From: Methylobacterium isbiliense
Lineage (GTDB): Bacteria; Pseudomonadota; Alphaproteobacteria; Rhizobiales; Beijerinckiaceae
Assembly (NCBI RefSeq): GCF_022179325.1
Contig: NZ_BPQQ01000087.1
Coordinates: forward strand, 1-52,159
Length of the DNA: 52,159 nt
Reading direction: 5' to 3'
The notes under the pieces: generated by a model
Databases searched by the model: none
What the model saw: the letters and a program-made list of their open reading frames with translations, nothing else
Told to the model about the DNA's origin: nothing
Program-made: the position numbers and the translations under genes
Shown: positions 1 to 7,789 of the stretch, in pieces
Position numbering within the stretch: position 1 is the stretch's first letter
Layout: every line of letters begins with the position of its first letter

Positions 1-408
1 TTCGACGAGCAGGTGAGGCTGCTCGCGCAGCGCCGGACGATCATCGCCAGCATCGGCTCGGCGCTCCACACCGCCCTGTTCGCTCCGCCGGGCCGGTCGA
101 TGGTCGTCCTCACTCCGAATCCGGCCATCAACGCGACCTACCTGTTGATCGACGCCCTCAAGAGCAACCGGTCGCGCTACTTTCATCCGCAGAGCATGAC
201 CAGCGTCCAGGCCGGCTCGCGGCAGCTCCTCTATTTGGCCGATCCGAAGCGCACGGCCGAGGAGCTGCTGGTGCGGGTCGCGCATCCCGAGGTGTCGGAT
301 GCGTGGGACGAGCTCGACACGAGCCCGACCTGGCATACCTCGCCGTCGATCCCGCCGCTGCCGTCTCAGTTGCGGCGCAGGCGGCTGCTCAGGATGCGCG
401 CGCCGTGA
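1..408 (+). CDS. C-terminal part of a GT61-like (DUF563) glycosyltransferase, truncated by window edge
   Basis: The reading frame is open from the first base, so the gene starts outside the window; 135 residues are visible. The visible part resembles the C-terminus of family 61 glycosyltransferases (DUF563): a QVRLLAQ stretch, then a segment like 'I-x-x-x-GSALHTALFAPPG' that matches the family's 'GAALTNLIFMPPG' end motif, followed by a short variable tail ending in basic residues. Such enzymes transfer sugars to glycans or capsule-type polymers in the cytoplasm. The usual His in 'hGAaL' appears replaced (IGSALH). The assignment rests on motif resemblance in a fragment, so it is moderate. The next gene on this strand is more than 800 bases away. 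Confidence 0.5.
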   Translation, partial: FDEQVRLLAQRRTIIASIGSALHTALFAPPGRSMVVLTPNPAINATYLLIDALKSNRSRYFHPQSMTSVQAGSRQLLYLADPKRTAEELLVRVAHPEVSDAWDELDTSPTWHTSPSIPPLPSQLRRRRLLRMRAP

Positions 409-820
409 CGGCCCGCCGCGTTCGCTCGCACGACTGATTCGCCCTGAACGTGGCGAGACAAGGGGGCTGCAGATGTCTCTGTATGAGATGTGAGGGACAG
501 TACCGCGGCAGGGCGCGGCGGAATGTCCGCGGCCATCCGAATCCCGCATGACGCGCACCGCTGGGCTTCCGCGGGCGGGCTGCTGCCCACATGGCGGCGA
601 CCCCGCCTCGCCGCGGCAGACGACCGGTCGAGGCCTATGACGGTCGCGCTCAGGTGACGGCCAGCATCACGGGCGAGGCGAGAACACCGGAAGTGCGCTG
701 CCGTTCGGCGCGAGCAATCATTCCGGCATCACATTCAAATATTATTTTCTGAAAAGAAGTAGGCGTATCCGTCCCTGCGACTCTAGCGCTCGGTTAAGCA
801 GCCAGCAACAATTCAATGCC

Positions 821-1003
821 TCACCGCTTCGGGTCCGACTGCAAGGTGAGCAACTTCTTCAGCACGCTCGCGATGTGAACCTGTATCCTGTCCTTCTGCT
901 CCGGAGGAGAAATGCCGGTGAAATCGTCGTCTGTCCTGGAAAGCATCAACATCAGCCCGTCTCCCATCTTCGAAGTCAAGCCCGCTTGCGGTAGACCGCT
1001 CAC
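821..1003 (-). CDS. Possible small hypothetical protein, 60 aa
   Basis: A GTG-started frame with no recognised family. An internal ATG at codon 13 (start MGDGLMLML) is an alternative start and would give 48 residues. The C-terminal half (KDRIQVHIASVLKKLLTL) could form an amphipathic helix. Codon use is less GC3-biased than in neighbouring genes, in keeping with the AT-richer stretch around it. No clear Shine-Dalgarno site. It may be a decayed or chance frame, so confidence is low. Confidence 0.28.
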   Translation of the reverse strand: MSGLPQAGLTSKMGDGLMLMLSRTDDDFTGISPPEQKDRIQVHIASVLKKLLTLQSDPKR

Positions 1004-1069
1004 CCGCTTATTGTCGCTTTATCGAGTTGCGGTCGAGCATTCGCGCCGACTACCCATTTTTATCATAGT

Positions 1070-1120
1070 ACCAATCCGAAAGAATGACAATCGCGGCGCA
1101 ATTGTCGTTCTTGGATTGGT
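1070..1120. repeat. Imperfect inverted repeat, about 20-nt arms
   Basis: The left arm (1070-1091) and right arm (1101-1120) pair along almost their whole length with a small loop; the outer eight bases ACCAATCC/GGATTGGT and inner GACAAT/ATTGTC are perfect. A second pairing, 1088-1096 with 1124-1132 (CAATCGCGG/CCGCGATTG), is also possible and excludes the first. No T-run follows. It lies about 115 bases before the DUF6894 start. Confidence 0.6.
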
Positions 1121-1234
1121 TGCCCGCGATTGAAGAACGCATGCGGGATATTTTGGTGTGGAGGGAAGGCTGTGGTTGACTGCGTAGGCGGGCGGCTACA
1201 CGGTGGCCTCGTGAACCGGGCCGGGGAGAGCTGC

Positions 1235-1453
1235 GTGGCACAACGTTTCTACTTCGACCTGACTGATGGAAACACCATCATCCGCGACGAAGAGGGCGTT
1301 GAGGTCGACGACGCGCAGGCTGCCCTGGAACAGGCCGAAGCGGCGGTTCAGGAGATGCGGGTCGACGGCGAACTGGCCGGACTCAAAGGGTCGTGGAAGC
1401 TTCTCGTCCGGACGAGCACCGACACGGTTCTGGCCGTCATCACCATCCCGTGA
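1235..1453 (+). CDS. DUF6894 family small protein
   Basis: A 72-residue protein of the DUF6894 type: it opens with the family's characteristic 'RFYFDLTDG' strand, then 'IIRDEEGVEVDD', a helix of alternating Ala/Glu (QAALEQAEAAVQEM), and a final hydrophobic strand (TVLAVITIP). Function is unknown; the family is common, in many copies, in Methylobacterium and Rhizobiales. I chose the GTG at 1235 because GGGGAGAG sits at 1222-1229 and because the family begins right before RFYFDL; the frame is open further upstream, but that extension does not look like protein. A second family member lies at 33366-33593. A strong hairpin follows about 90 bases downstream. Confidence 0.8.
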   Translation: MAQRFYFDLTDGNTIIRDEEGVEVDDAQAALEQAEAAVQEMRVDGELAGLKGSWKLLVRTSTDTVLAVITIP

Positions 1454-1816
1454 GTCTGCCGCGACGATCGTCCAACAGAGCCGAGGGCAGATGACCGCAA
1501 GGCGCACGGCGTGGCCCATGGCCACCGTGCGGGTACGCCGACGGCAGCGCTGCCACGACGGGGTCGTGGCAGCGCTGCCGCACTGGGCGTTTCCTTCCTA
1601 GACGTGAGGCCGTTCGGCTGCCTTCTGTACGGCCTAGGCATCGGAACCGTAGCGTCTCGGGCAGGGCTCAGGCAAGCCCGCCAAGTGCAAAATCGTGCGC
1701 CATTGGCCGGAAGGTGGCACTTTCCTGCGCAGTCGCCCCGGCTTGAGCGGGGCTTCGCGACCATTCCGCTCGGACTCGTGCTCTTCGGCCGCCCGGTCGG
1801 CGGAGGCCGCCGGGCA
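1454..1816. other. Intergenic region between convergent genes
   Basis: Lies between the end of the DUF6894 gene (plus) and the end of the DUF808 gene (minus). Its one clear feature is the hairpin at 1542-1580. I see no gene in the remainder. Confidence 0.6.
1542..1580. terminator. Perfect 18-bp hairpin between convergent genes
   Basis: Arms 1542-1559 and 1563-1580 are perfect complements around a GGG loop. On the plus strand it is followed by a pyrimidine-rich GTTTCCTTCCT some ten bases on, not by a clean T-run. The position between two convergent genes suits a bidirectional terminator, though an intergenic palindromic repeat is also possible. Confidence 0.6.
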
Positions 1817-2857
1817 TTAGGCCTTGAGGCTGCGCAGGGCGGGCGTCACCACGTAATGGGCCAGCGGGATCAGAGCCGCGCCGAGGAGGAGGCCGAGCAC
1901 CCCCGAGAGCGCCGCGGTGACGATCCAGGCGGCGGCACCGGCGAGCACGGGCAGCCGCTCGCCCGCGGCGTCCGCCGCGTGTGCGATCGCGTGGCCGAGG
2001 CCGGCGAGGCCGTAGCTCTCCAGGCCGTGCACGACGATGCCGCCGCCGACCCAGATCATCGCGGCGGTGCCGACGACGGCGAGGCCGCGCAGCAGGACCG
2101 GCATGCCGCGCACGAGGACGCGGCCGACGCCCTGCGTCACCGGGGCCAGCCGCCGGTCGCCGTCCGTCGGCGGGCCCTGAGGCGGAGCGCGCAGGCCGAG
2201 CGCGGTCGAGGCCGGCCGCGGCTCGCGGGCCAGCGCCACGCCCACGTCATCGGCCTTCACGATCAGCGCGACGATTCCATAGACGAACAGGGTGATGCCG
2301 GTGCCGACCACGGCGAGCACGATCACCTGGGTGAGGAAGGACGCCTCCGCCACGTTGGCGAGGGTGAGTGCCATGATCTCGGCCGAGAGAATGAAGTCGG
2401 TCTGGATGGCGCTGCGGACCTTCTGGTCCTCCAGGGCCTTCGGGTCGCCGGCCGGCTTGGCCGATCCTTGGTTGGCCGATTCGTGCGCCTCCGCGCGGTG
2501 CGGCCGGATCGCTTCGGCCACCTTCTCGGCCCCCTCGAAGCACAGATAGGCCCCGCCGAGCATCAGGAGCGGCGTGATCGCCCAGGGGGCGAAGAGGCTG
2601 AGGAGCAGCGCGCCGGGCAGCAGGAACAGGAGCTTGTTGCGCAGGGAGCCGAGGGCGATCTTCCAGACGATCGGCAATTCGCGGGCCGGGGAGAAGCCCG
2701 TCACGTAGCGCGGCGTCACCGCCGTGTCGTCGATCACCACGCCGACCGCCTTGCCGCCCGCGCGGGCCGCTTGGCCGGCGACGTCGTCGAGCGAGGCGGC
2801 CGCCACCTTGGCGAGGCCGGCGATGTCGTCGAGCAGGGCGAGGAATCCTGTGGCCAT
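1817..2857 (-). CDS. DUF808 family inner-membrane protein (YedI-like)
   Basis: A 346-residue polytopic membrane protein. The start MATGFLALLDDI and the following 'GKAVGVVIDDTAVTPRYVTG' (about residues 35-54) are hallmarks of the DUF808 family, of which E. coli YedI is a member; function is unknown. Several hydrophobic segments follow (about 75-110, 175-200, 255-280, 305-335). A linker near residues 120-150 is charged and the segment around 205-235 is Pro-rich. The ATG at 2857 is chosen because the family starts with MA(s/t)GLLALLDDIA; a longer reading from 2893 adds only unrelated residues. It is monocistronic as far as can be seen. Confidence 0.85.
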   Translation of the reverse strand: MATGFLALLDDIAGLAKVAAASLDDVAGQAARAGGKAVGVVIDDTAVTPRYVTGFSPARELPIVWKIALGSLRNKLLFLLPGALLLSLFAPWAITPLLMLGGAYLCFEGAEKVAEAIRPHRAEAHESANQGSAKPAGDPKALEDQKVRSAIQTDFILSAEIMALTLANVAEASFLTQVIVLAVVGTGITLFVYGIVALIVKADDVGVALAREPRPASTALGLRAPPQGPPTDGDRRLAPVTQGVGRVLVRGMPVLLRGLAVVGTAAMIWVGGGIVVHGLESYGLAGLGHAIAHAADAAGERLPVLAGAAAWIVTAALSGVLGLLLGAALIPLAHYVVTPALRSLKA

Positions 2858-2947
2858 GAGGCGTCCGGGTCGGGGCTGTACCAGCCGGAGCAACTCCCGC
2901 TCCGCGGCTAGGATCCGGCCGGTGCAGCCCGGAGCCGGCGGGCAGGC

Positions 2948-3202
2948 TCAGTTCGGCCCGCGCGCCCTGGCCTCGAAGGCATCCGCCATCGTGTCGTCGT
3001 GCCGCCCCAGGGTCTCGAGCTGCTCGGCGCGCTTCGTCTGCGCGGCGCGGGCTTCCTCGCCGTCGCTCATCTCGGCGCCGAGCCGGACCCGGGCGGCCTC
3101 GCGGCGGTGGCGCTCGGCCTGCTCTCGGAAGAAGGCGGCCTGCTGCCCGGCCGTGGCGGCATATTCCCGGGCGTAGGAATCCGCGTCGTCCTTCACTGCC
3201 AT
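2948..3202 (-). CDS. Small hypothetical coiled-coil protein
   Basis: An 84-residue hydrophilic protein, MAVKDDADSYAREYAAT..., rich in Ala, Glu and Arg, and predicted from its heptad-like pattern (AAFFREQAERHRREAARVR) to form one or two long helices. No known family recognised. The ATG at 3202 follows a strong GAGGAGGG Shine-Dalgarno site, which decides the start; the open frame upstream to 3298 lacks one. It sits upstream of the DUF808 gene on the same strand with a gap of about 90 bases, so the two may be cotranscribed. Confidence 0.6.
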   Translation of the reverse strand: MAVKDDADSYAREYAATAGQQAAFFREQAERHRREAARVRLGAEMSDGEEARAAQTKRAEQLETLGRHDDTMADAFEARARGPN

Positions 3203-3324
3203 CGCCCTCCTCGGCCTGCCGGTGCGCCGTCCGGGCCAGCCCGGCGGCGCCATCCCGCTCCCAAGGCCTGAGTTTAAGGCAGGTTCCCGCCCGATCAACC
3301 GGGCGGCCTGAGCTCAGCATCCCG

Positions 3325-4290
3325 TCAGGGGGCCTGCGCCGCCGCGTAGGCCATCACGCCCATCATCGAGCCGACGTCGCGGTAGCGGTCGCCGCGGGTC
3401 GTCATCATGGCCTCGAACTTGTCGTGCACCTGCGCCACCGTCAGGCTGCGGGCCTTCCGCCGCCCGACCCGCTCGTAGAAGATCGGCTTGTTGGCCCGGG
3501 CCGGCTTCGGCAGCAGGGCCGCGGCCTCCGCCTTGGGCTCCTCCACCACCTTGGCCATGAAGCGCTCGGCGTCGTCCGGCCCGAGGAAGTGGGCGAGGTA
3601 GGTCTCGCCGAGGCTGAGGGGGCGGCCGATGCGGGCCGCGATGCGGGCGCTGTCGCGCTTGAGCATCTCGCCCGCGAGCAGTGCCGACAGGGCGGGGTCG
3701 CGCCGCAGGTCGAGAATGCGTGCGCGCTCCGCGGCCTCCGCCACCGCGTAGTCCTCGGCGATCAGCGCCGCCTCGCGGGCGTAGCCGTGCTGCGCCCCGA
3801 ACTCGCGCATCACCTGCAGCCACGTGCGCTCGATGAACTGGTAGAGGCCGGTGGCCGAGGAGGTGCGGGCCTGCACCTCGGTGAGGAAGCTCGATTCCTT
3901 GTCGGCCACCGCCATCAGGAGCACCGGATCCATGCCGGTGCGATAGGCCGCCTTGACGATGGTCTGCACGATGTGGCGGCGCACCTTCATCGGCCCGAAC
4001 ACCAGCACCTCGTTCGGATCGCCGCCGAGCGTCGCCGTGATCAGGTCGTCGTAGGAGACGCGGTCGACGCCCTCCGAGCCGAGCGCCGTGTCGAGATCGT
4101 GGACCGGCGCGCGCAGCGGCGCCTCTTTGGGCTGCGCCTGCACCCGCGGGCGCGGCATCACCAGCAGGTCGGCCATCAGGGTCACCGACGGGCGGCTCGT
4201 CGCGAGGTCCGGCCCGTAGGTGTTCAGAAGCGCGCCGAGCCCCGCCGCGAGGGCGCCTGCGATCAGCACCGTGCGGGCAATGAACGGCAT
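3325..4290 (-). CDS. Soluble-type lytic transglycosylase (SLT/GH23 domain)
   Basis: 321 residues with an N-terminal signal or signal anchor (MPFIARTVLIAGALAAGLGALL) and a lysozyme-like SLT domain from about residue 100 to 260. The catalytic glutamate is probably E132 in 'ADKESSF', and 'SSATGLYQFIERTW' (144-157) is the standard substrate-groove motif. Such enzymes cleave the MurNAc-GlcNAc bond of peptidoglycan in the periplasm, forming anhydro-muropeptides. The C-terminal part is basic and Pro/Ala-rich. I chose the ATG at 4290 because it puts the hydrophobic segment at the terminus; an ATG at 4398 would add 36 residues of low credibility. No partner genes nearby suggest a specialised secretion or flagellar role. 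Confidence 0.82.
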   Translation of the reverse strand: MPFIARTVLIAGALAAGLGALLNTYGPDLATSRPSVTLMADLLVMPRPRVQAQPKEAPLRAPVHDLDTALGSEGVDRVSYDDLITATLGGDPNEVLVFGPMKVRRHIVQTIVKAAYRTGMDPVLLMAVADKESSFLTEVQARTSSATGLYQFIERTWLQVMREFGAQHGYAREAALIAEDYAVAEAAERARILDLRRDPALSALLAGEMLKRDSARIAARIGRPLSLGETYLAHFLGPDDAERFMAKVVEEPKAEAAALLPKPARANKPIFYERVGRRKARSLTVAQVHDKFEAMMTTRGDRYRDVGSMMGVMAYAAAQAP

Positions 4291-4644
4291 CCCGCCATGC
4301 GCGCAGCCGGCGGATCCGCCGAGCGTCAGCGCGTCTCGCGGTGCAGCCGGAACCCACCGCGTGCCCCGTGCCGATGGTCCGATCGCGCGCTGATGCATCG
4401 TGTCCTGTGCCCCGGAAAGGCGCCGGGTGTGTCCGGCGCGTTTCCGGCAGGAAGCCGGGGAGTTGTGGCGACATGACGGCGGCGCTCGCGCTCCCGTGAG
4501 CGCGTCCAGGGCAAGCTTCGCCTTTTTCCCGTCAGGAAACGGCCGAGCTTACGGCCAAGCTTTGCTGTTCTCCCGTTCCGGTTAACGCGTTCGTCACCAT
4601 GTTGCACTGCGAGGGGCGGCCCGTGGGCCGCCCCTGTGCTGGCC
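4291..4644. other. Intergenic region upstream of the lytic transglycosylase
   Basis: Holds a perfect hairpin at 4613-4634 directly behind the next upstream gene and, presumably, the promoter of the transglycosylase, which I could not identify with confidence. No credible gene. Confidence 0.5.
4613..4634 (-). terminator. Hairpin downstream of the glycine-rich protein gene
   Basis: GGGGCGGCCC and GGGCCGCCCC form a perfect 10-bp stem around a GT dinucleotide, 10 bases past the stop codon of the minus-strand gene ending at 4645. No T-run follows, so termination is inferred from position. Confidence 0.5.
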
Positions 4645-4863
4645 TCAGCGGGGCGCCGGCTGGGCGGCCTTGGCGCGGTCGCGCTTGTTCGTCTGGTGGC
4701 GTCCGACGACGCAGCCGGCGGCCGCTCCGGCGACGCCGTGACCGACGACGTGCCCCGCGGCCCCGCCCACGAGGGCGCCCTTGATGCAGCCCTTGGCCTC
4801 GGCCGCGCCGGCCGCCGACAGGGTGAGGGCCGCGGTGGCGGCCAGGATCGCGATCACTCTCAT
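4645..4863 (-). CDS. Small secreted glycine-rich (glycine-zipper-like) protein
   Basis: 72 residues: a clear signal peptide (MRVIAILAATAALTLSAAGAAEA, likely cleaved after AEA) followed by KGCIKGALVGGAAGHVVGHGVAGAAAGCVVGRH. The Gly/Ala/Val repeat with small residues every four positions resembles glycine-zipper outer-membrane-associated proteins, and two cysteines flank it. The tail is basic. Function unknown. The ATG at 4863 is preceded by AGGAG. An EcfG-like promoter candidate lies about 35-60 bases upstream, which would fit stress control of an envelope protein, but that is inference. Confidence 0.72.
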   Translation of the reverse strand: MRVIAILAATAALTLSAAGAAEAKGCIKGALVGGAAGHVVGHGVAGAAAGCVVGRHQTNKRDRAKAAQPAPR

Positions 4864-4898
4864 GCGGATCTCCTCGGGATCTCGATGCAGGATCGAAG

Positions 4899-4924
4899 AA
4901 CCTCGCGGCACACCGCCCGGTTCC
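4899..4924 (-). promoter_or_regulatory. Weak EcfG-type promoter candidate
   Basis: Read on the minus strand, GGAAC is followed after 17 bases by GGTT; the EcfG consensus is GGAAC-N16/17-CGTT, so there is one mismatch in the -10. It sits properly placed before the gene starting at 4863. Confidence 0.3.
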
Positions 4925-4955
4925 GCAGCGGCAGGCCAGCGCGGACGAAACCGGA

Positions 4956-5969
4956 TCACAGCTTCACGACCAGCTTGCCGAAGTTACGCCCCTTGAGCAG
5001 GCCGATGAATGCTTCCGGCGCGGCCTCCAGACCCTCGACAACGTCCTCGCGGTAGCGGATGCGGCCCTCGCGCAGCCAGGACGAGACATCGGCCAGGAAG
5101 GCGGGCTCCTGCTCGGCGAAGTCCCAGACGATGAAGCCGCGGAAGGTCAGGCGCTTGCTCAGGGTGGCGCGCATCAGGGCGGGCACCCGGTCCGGGCCGG
5201 GGGGCAGCTCGGTCATGTTGTAGTTGGCCACGAGGCCGCAGACCGGGATGCGGGCGAAGTCGTTGAGGAGCGGCAGCACCGCGTCGAACACGGCTCCGCC
5301 GACATTCTCGAAATAGACGTCGATGCCCGCCGGGCAGGCCTCCGCCAGGGCCGCGGGCAGATCGGCCGCGCGATGGTCCACGGCGGCATCGAAGCCGAGG
5401 TCCTCGGTGAGGTGGCGGCACTTGTCGGCGCCGCCCGCGATCCCCACGGCCCGGGCGCCCTTGAGCTTGGCGATCTGCCCGACCAGCGAGCCCACCGGCC
5501 CCGTGGCGGCGGCCACCACCACGGTTTCGCCGGGCTTCGGCGCGCCGATGGTGAGCAGGCCCGTATAGGCGGTCATGCCCGGCATGCCGAGGACCCCGAG
5601 CGCCGTCGTGACCGGGGCCGCCGCGGGATCGAGCTTGCGCAGCCCCTGCCCGTTCGAGACGGCGTAATCCTGCCAGCCGCCATAGGCGAGCACAGTGTCG
5701 CCCACCGCGAAGCCGGGATGGTGCGAGGCGGCGACCTCCGCCACCGTGCCGCCGACCATCACCTCGTTGATCTCGACCGGCTTGGCGTAGGATTTCGCCG
5801 CGCTCATCCGGCCGCGCATGTAGGGGTCGAGGGACAGGTAGCGGTTGCGGAGCAGCACCTCGCCGTCGCGGGGCACCGGCACCGTGCCCCGCTCCAGCCT
5901 GAAATGGGCCGGACTCGGCTCCCCGTGCGGGCGCGACGCGAGAACGATGCGGCGGTTGACGTCGGACAT
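4956..5969 (-). CDS. NADP-dependent oxidoreductase, MDR superfamily (CurA/leukotriene B4 12-hydroxydehydrogenase-like)
   Basis: 337 residues. The N-terminus 'NRRIVLASRPHGEPSPAHFRLE' and 'LSLDPYMRGRM' are typical of the zinc-independent medium-chain reductases that reduce double bonds next to carbonyls using NADPH (E. coli CurA, mammalian PTGR1). The nucleotide-binding motif is AATGPVGS at about residues 158-165, and 'YFENVGG' (about 225) is also conserved in the group. No zinc-ligand cysteines are evident. The ATG at 5969 is preceded by GGGAGA; the open frame extends upstream without family similarity. It stands apart from its neighbours. Substrate cannot be told from sequence. Confidence 0.88.
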   Translation of the reverse strand: MSDVNRRIVLASRPHGEPSPAHFRLERGTVPVPRDGEVLLRNRYLSLDPYMRGRMSAAKSYAKPVEINEVMVGGTVAEVAASHHPGFAVGDTVLAYGGWQDYAVSNGQGLRKLDPAAAPVTTALGVLGMPGMTAYTGLLTIGAPKPGETVVVAAATGPVGSLVGQIAKLKGARAVGIAGGADKCRHLTEDLGFDAAVDHRAADLPAALAEACPAGIDVYFENVGGAVFDAVLPLLNDFARIPVCGLVANYNMTELPPGPDRVPALMRATLSKRLTFRGFIVWDFAEQEPAFLADVSSWLREGRIRYREDVVEGLEAAPEAFIGLLKGRNFGKLVVKL

Positions 5970-6192
5970 GGCGGTCTCCCCTGGCATGGTGTCCCGAGCG
6001 GCGCTGCGGCCACGCCACCGACTTGGCGCCCCGCCCGCCCGCGTCAACGCCGCCGCGGCCCGGCGCTCCGCGCCCACGCCGCCCCGGCCGGCCCGCCGTC
6101 ACGGGAGATGGGCCGCCCCCCGGACGCTCGAGGACGATCCCGTCATCCGCGCGCCGATCCAAATCCGTCCGTCGCTGCCCCTCGGACGCGAA

Positions 6193-6223
6193 ACGGGCGC
6201 CGCGGCCAAGCCGCGGCGCCCGT
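6193..6223 (-). terminator. Rho-independent terminator of the F0 ATP synthase operon
   Basis: Arms 6193-6206 and 6210-6223 are perfect 14-mers (ACGGGCGCCGCGGC and complement) with a 3-base loop. On the minus strand the stem is followed by TTTCGCG. It lies 30 bases past the stop codon of atpF. Confidence 0.75.
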
Positions 6224-6252
6224 CGTAGCGCGAATCGCGAGCGCGTGACGCG

Positions 6253-6741
6253 TCAGGCGCGCAGGCGCGTCCTGACGTCCCCGAGGCTGCGGCGGATGAG
6301 GTCCTGGGCGGCCTCGCCGCTGACCTTCTCGCGCAGGATGGTCTCCGAGACCCGCACGGCGGCCTCGGCGGCGGCGGCCCGAACCTCGGCGGCGGCCTGC
6401 GCCTCGGCCTGGGCGATCTTGGCCTCGGCGGCCTTGGTGCGGCGGGCCACGAACTCGTTGAGGCGGGCATGGCCTTCGGCGGCGGCGCGCTCGGCTTCCT
6501 CGCGGGCGCTGGCCACGATGGCCTCGGCCTCGCGCTCGGCCTCGCTCCGGCGGCGCTTGTAGTCGGCCAGCACGCTGGCGGCCTCCTCGCGCAGGCGGCG
6601 GGCCTCCTCCAGCTCGCGGCGCACGCGCTCACCCCGCCCGTCGAGGCCCTTGACGATCTGGGCGAAGCCGCCGGCCTTCCAGACGATGCCGCAGAACACC
6701 AAGAAGGCGACGGCGACCCAGAATTCCGCTTCCATCAGCAT
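6253..6741 (-). CDS. atpF: F0F1 ATP synthase subunit b
   Basis: 162 residues, last gene of the F0 operon. One N-terminal membrane segment ([16 protein letters not shown], about residues 6-21) is followed by a long charged Ala/Glu/Arg helix reaching nearly to the end, the peripheral stalk that connects F0 to the F1 head. Alphaproteobacteria carry two different b subunits; this is the canonical b, paired with the longer b' encoded 15 bases upstream. Length and architecture match the family. Confidence 0.93.
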   Translation of the reverse strand: MLMEAEFWVAVAFLVFCGIVWKAGGFAQIVKGLDGRGERVRRELEEARRLREEAASVLADYKRRRSEAEREAEAIVASAREEAERAAAEGHARLNEFVARRTKAAEAKIAQAEAQAAAEVRAAAAEAAVRVSETILREKVSGEAAQDLIRRSLGDVRTRLRA

Positions 6742-6756
6742 GATCGGTTCTCCGGG

Positions 6757-7320
6757 CTAGTGGACGGTCTGGGCGCGGTCGTAGGCGGCCTCGACCGCGG
6801 CGCGGTCGGGGGCTTGGCCGATCAGGCGCTCCACGATGGCGGTGGCGGCATCGGCCGCGACCTCGCGCACGTTGCCCATCGCGCTCGCGGTGCGGGAGCG
6901 GATCTGCTCCTCGGACGCGGCGAGCTTGGTGGCGAGATCCGCCTCCAGGGTCTTGCGGCGGGCCTCCGCCTCGGCGGCGAGCTGGTCGCGCGTCGACTGG
7001 GCGATGCCCTTGGCCTTGTCCTGTGCCTGCTTGAGGGAGGTCTCGTAGGCGTCGCGGGCGGCGTCGGCGTCGCTCTTCATCCGGGCGGCCTCGTCGAGGT
7101 CGCTGGAGAGCCGGGCCTGGCGCTCGTGCAGGATCGCGGTGATGCGCGGGATCGCGACCCGGGACATCAGGTAGTAGAGCAGCCCGAAGGCGAGGGCGAG
7201 CCAGAGGATCTGCGCCGCGAAGGTGCTGGTCTGGAACGGCGGGAAGCCGCCGCCGTGCTCGGAGGCCGGCTCTTGGATCAGGCCTTCCTGCAGGCCGGCG
7301 GGGGATTTGGGCTGCGCCAT
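6757..7320 (-). CDS. F0F1 ATP synthase subunit b'
   Basis: 187 residues. An N-terminal Gly/Pro-rich leader (to about residue 30) precedes the 'FPPFQTSTFAAQILWLALAFGLLYYLMSRVAIPRI' membrane region, which is diagnostic of the b' subunit (named atpF2 or atpG in different annotations), followed by the coiled-coil stalk ('ILHERQARLSSDLDEAARMK'). It forms a heterodimer with subunit b. Gap to atpF is 15 bases, so the two are cotranscribed and probably translationally coupled. Confidence 0.93.
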   Translation of the reverse strand: MAQPKSPAGLQEGLIQEPASEHGGGFPPFQTSTFAAQILWLALAFGLLYYLMSRVAIPRITAILHERQARLSSDLDEAARMKSDADAARDAYETSLKQAQDKAKGIAQSTRDQLAAEAEARRKTLEADLATKLAASEEQIRSRTASAMGNVREVAADAATAIVERLIGQAPDRAAVEAAYDRAQTVH

Positions 7321-7471
7321 CGTGTCGTCCGGGTGTGCGAGGAGGGGACCCGCAGGTGAAGTCCGTCGGACCGCCGCGCTCCGATCCGGGGCGCGGCTTC
7401 GGAGAGAGGTGGGCGCCTCGGGCGCGCGCCGGGCCGGCGCGCGCTGAGGGCGCCCGCGGATCCGGCTGGGA

Positions 7472-7699
7472 TCAGACCGCGAAGAGCAGCAGCAGCGCGA
7501 CGAGCAGCGAGAAGATGCCGAGCGCTTCCGTCAGCGCGAAGCCGAGGAGCAGGTTGGCGCGCTGGCTGTCGGCGGCCGAGGGGTTGCGCAGGGCGCCGGC
7601 GAAGAACTGGCCGAACAGGTTGCCGAGGCCCACGGCGGCACCCGCCATGCCGAGGCAGGCGAGACCGGCGCCGATGTACTTCGCAGCAACGGGATCCAT
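7472..7699 (-). CDS. atpE: F0F1 ATP synthase subunit c
   Basis: 75 residues forming the two-helix hairpin of the proton-driven rotor ring. The Gly/Ala-rich first helix ([22 protein letters not shown]), the polar loop with RNP at 38-40, and the proton-binding glutamate E58 in '[11 protein letters not shown]' are all in place. A gap of about 150 bases to the b' gene is common in this operon. Confidence 0.95.
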   Translation of the reverse strand: MDPVAAKYIGAGLACLGMAGAAVGLGNLFGQFFAGALRNPSAADSQRANLLLGFALTEALGIFSLLVALLLLFAV

Positions 7700-7789
7700 C
7701 TGAGTACTCCTGAGGTCGTCTAGTCGTCTGGCGGGTGGGATCCGGCCGCGACACGGCGAACCGGGGTGGGAAAGGGTGGCCCGGGCGCC

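Larger units (their letters stand above)
409..1234. other. Sparse region between GT61-like gene and DUF6894 gene
   Basis: No convincing large gene. The stretch around 728-1150 is visibly richer in A and T than the rest of the window. It contains one weak minus-strand small ORF (821-1003) and an inverted repeat at 1070-1120, both listed separately. The lower GC may mean acquired DNA or decayed sequence; this is inference. Confidence 0.5.
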
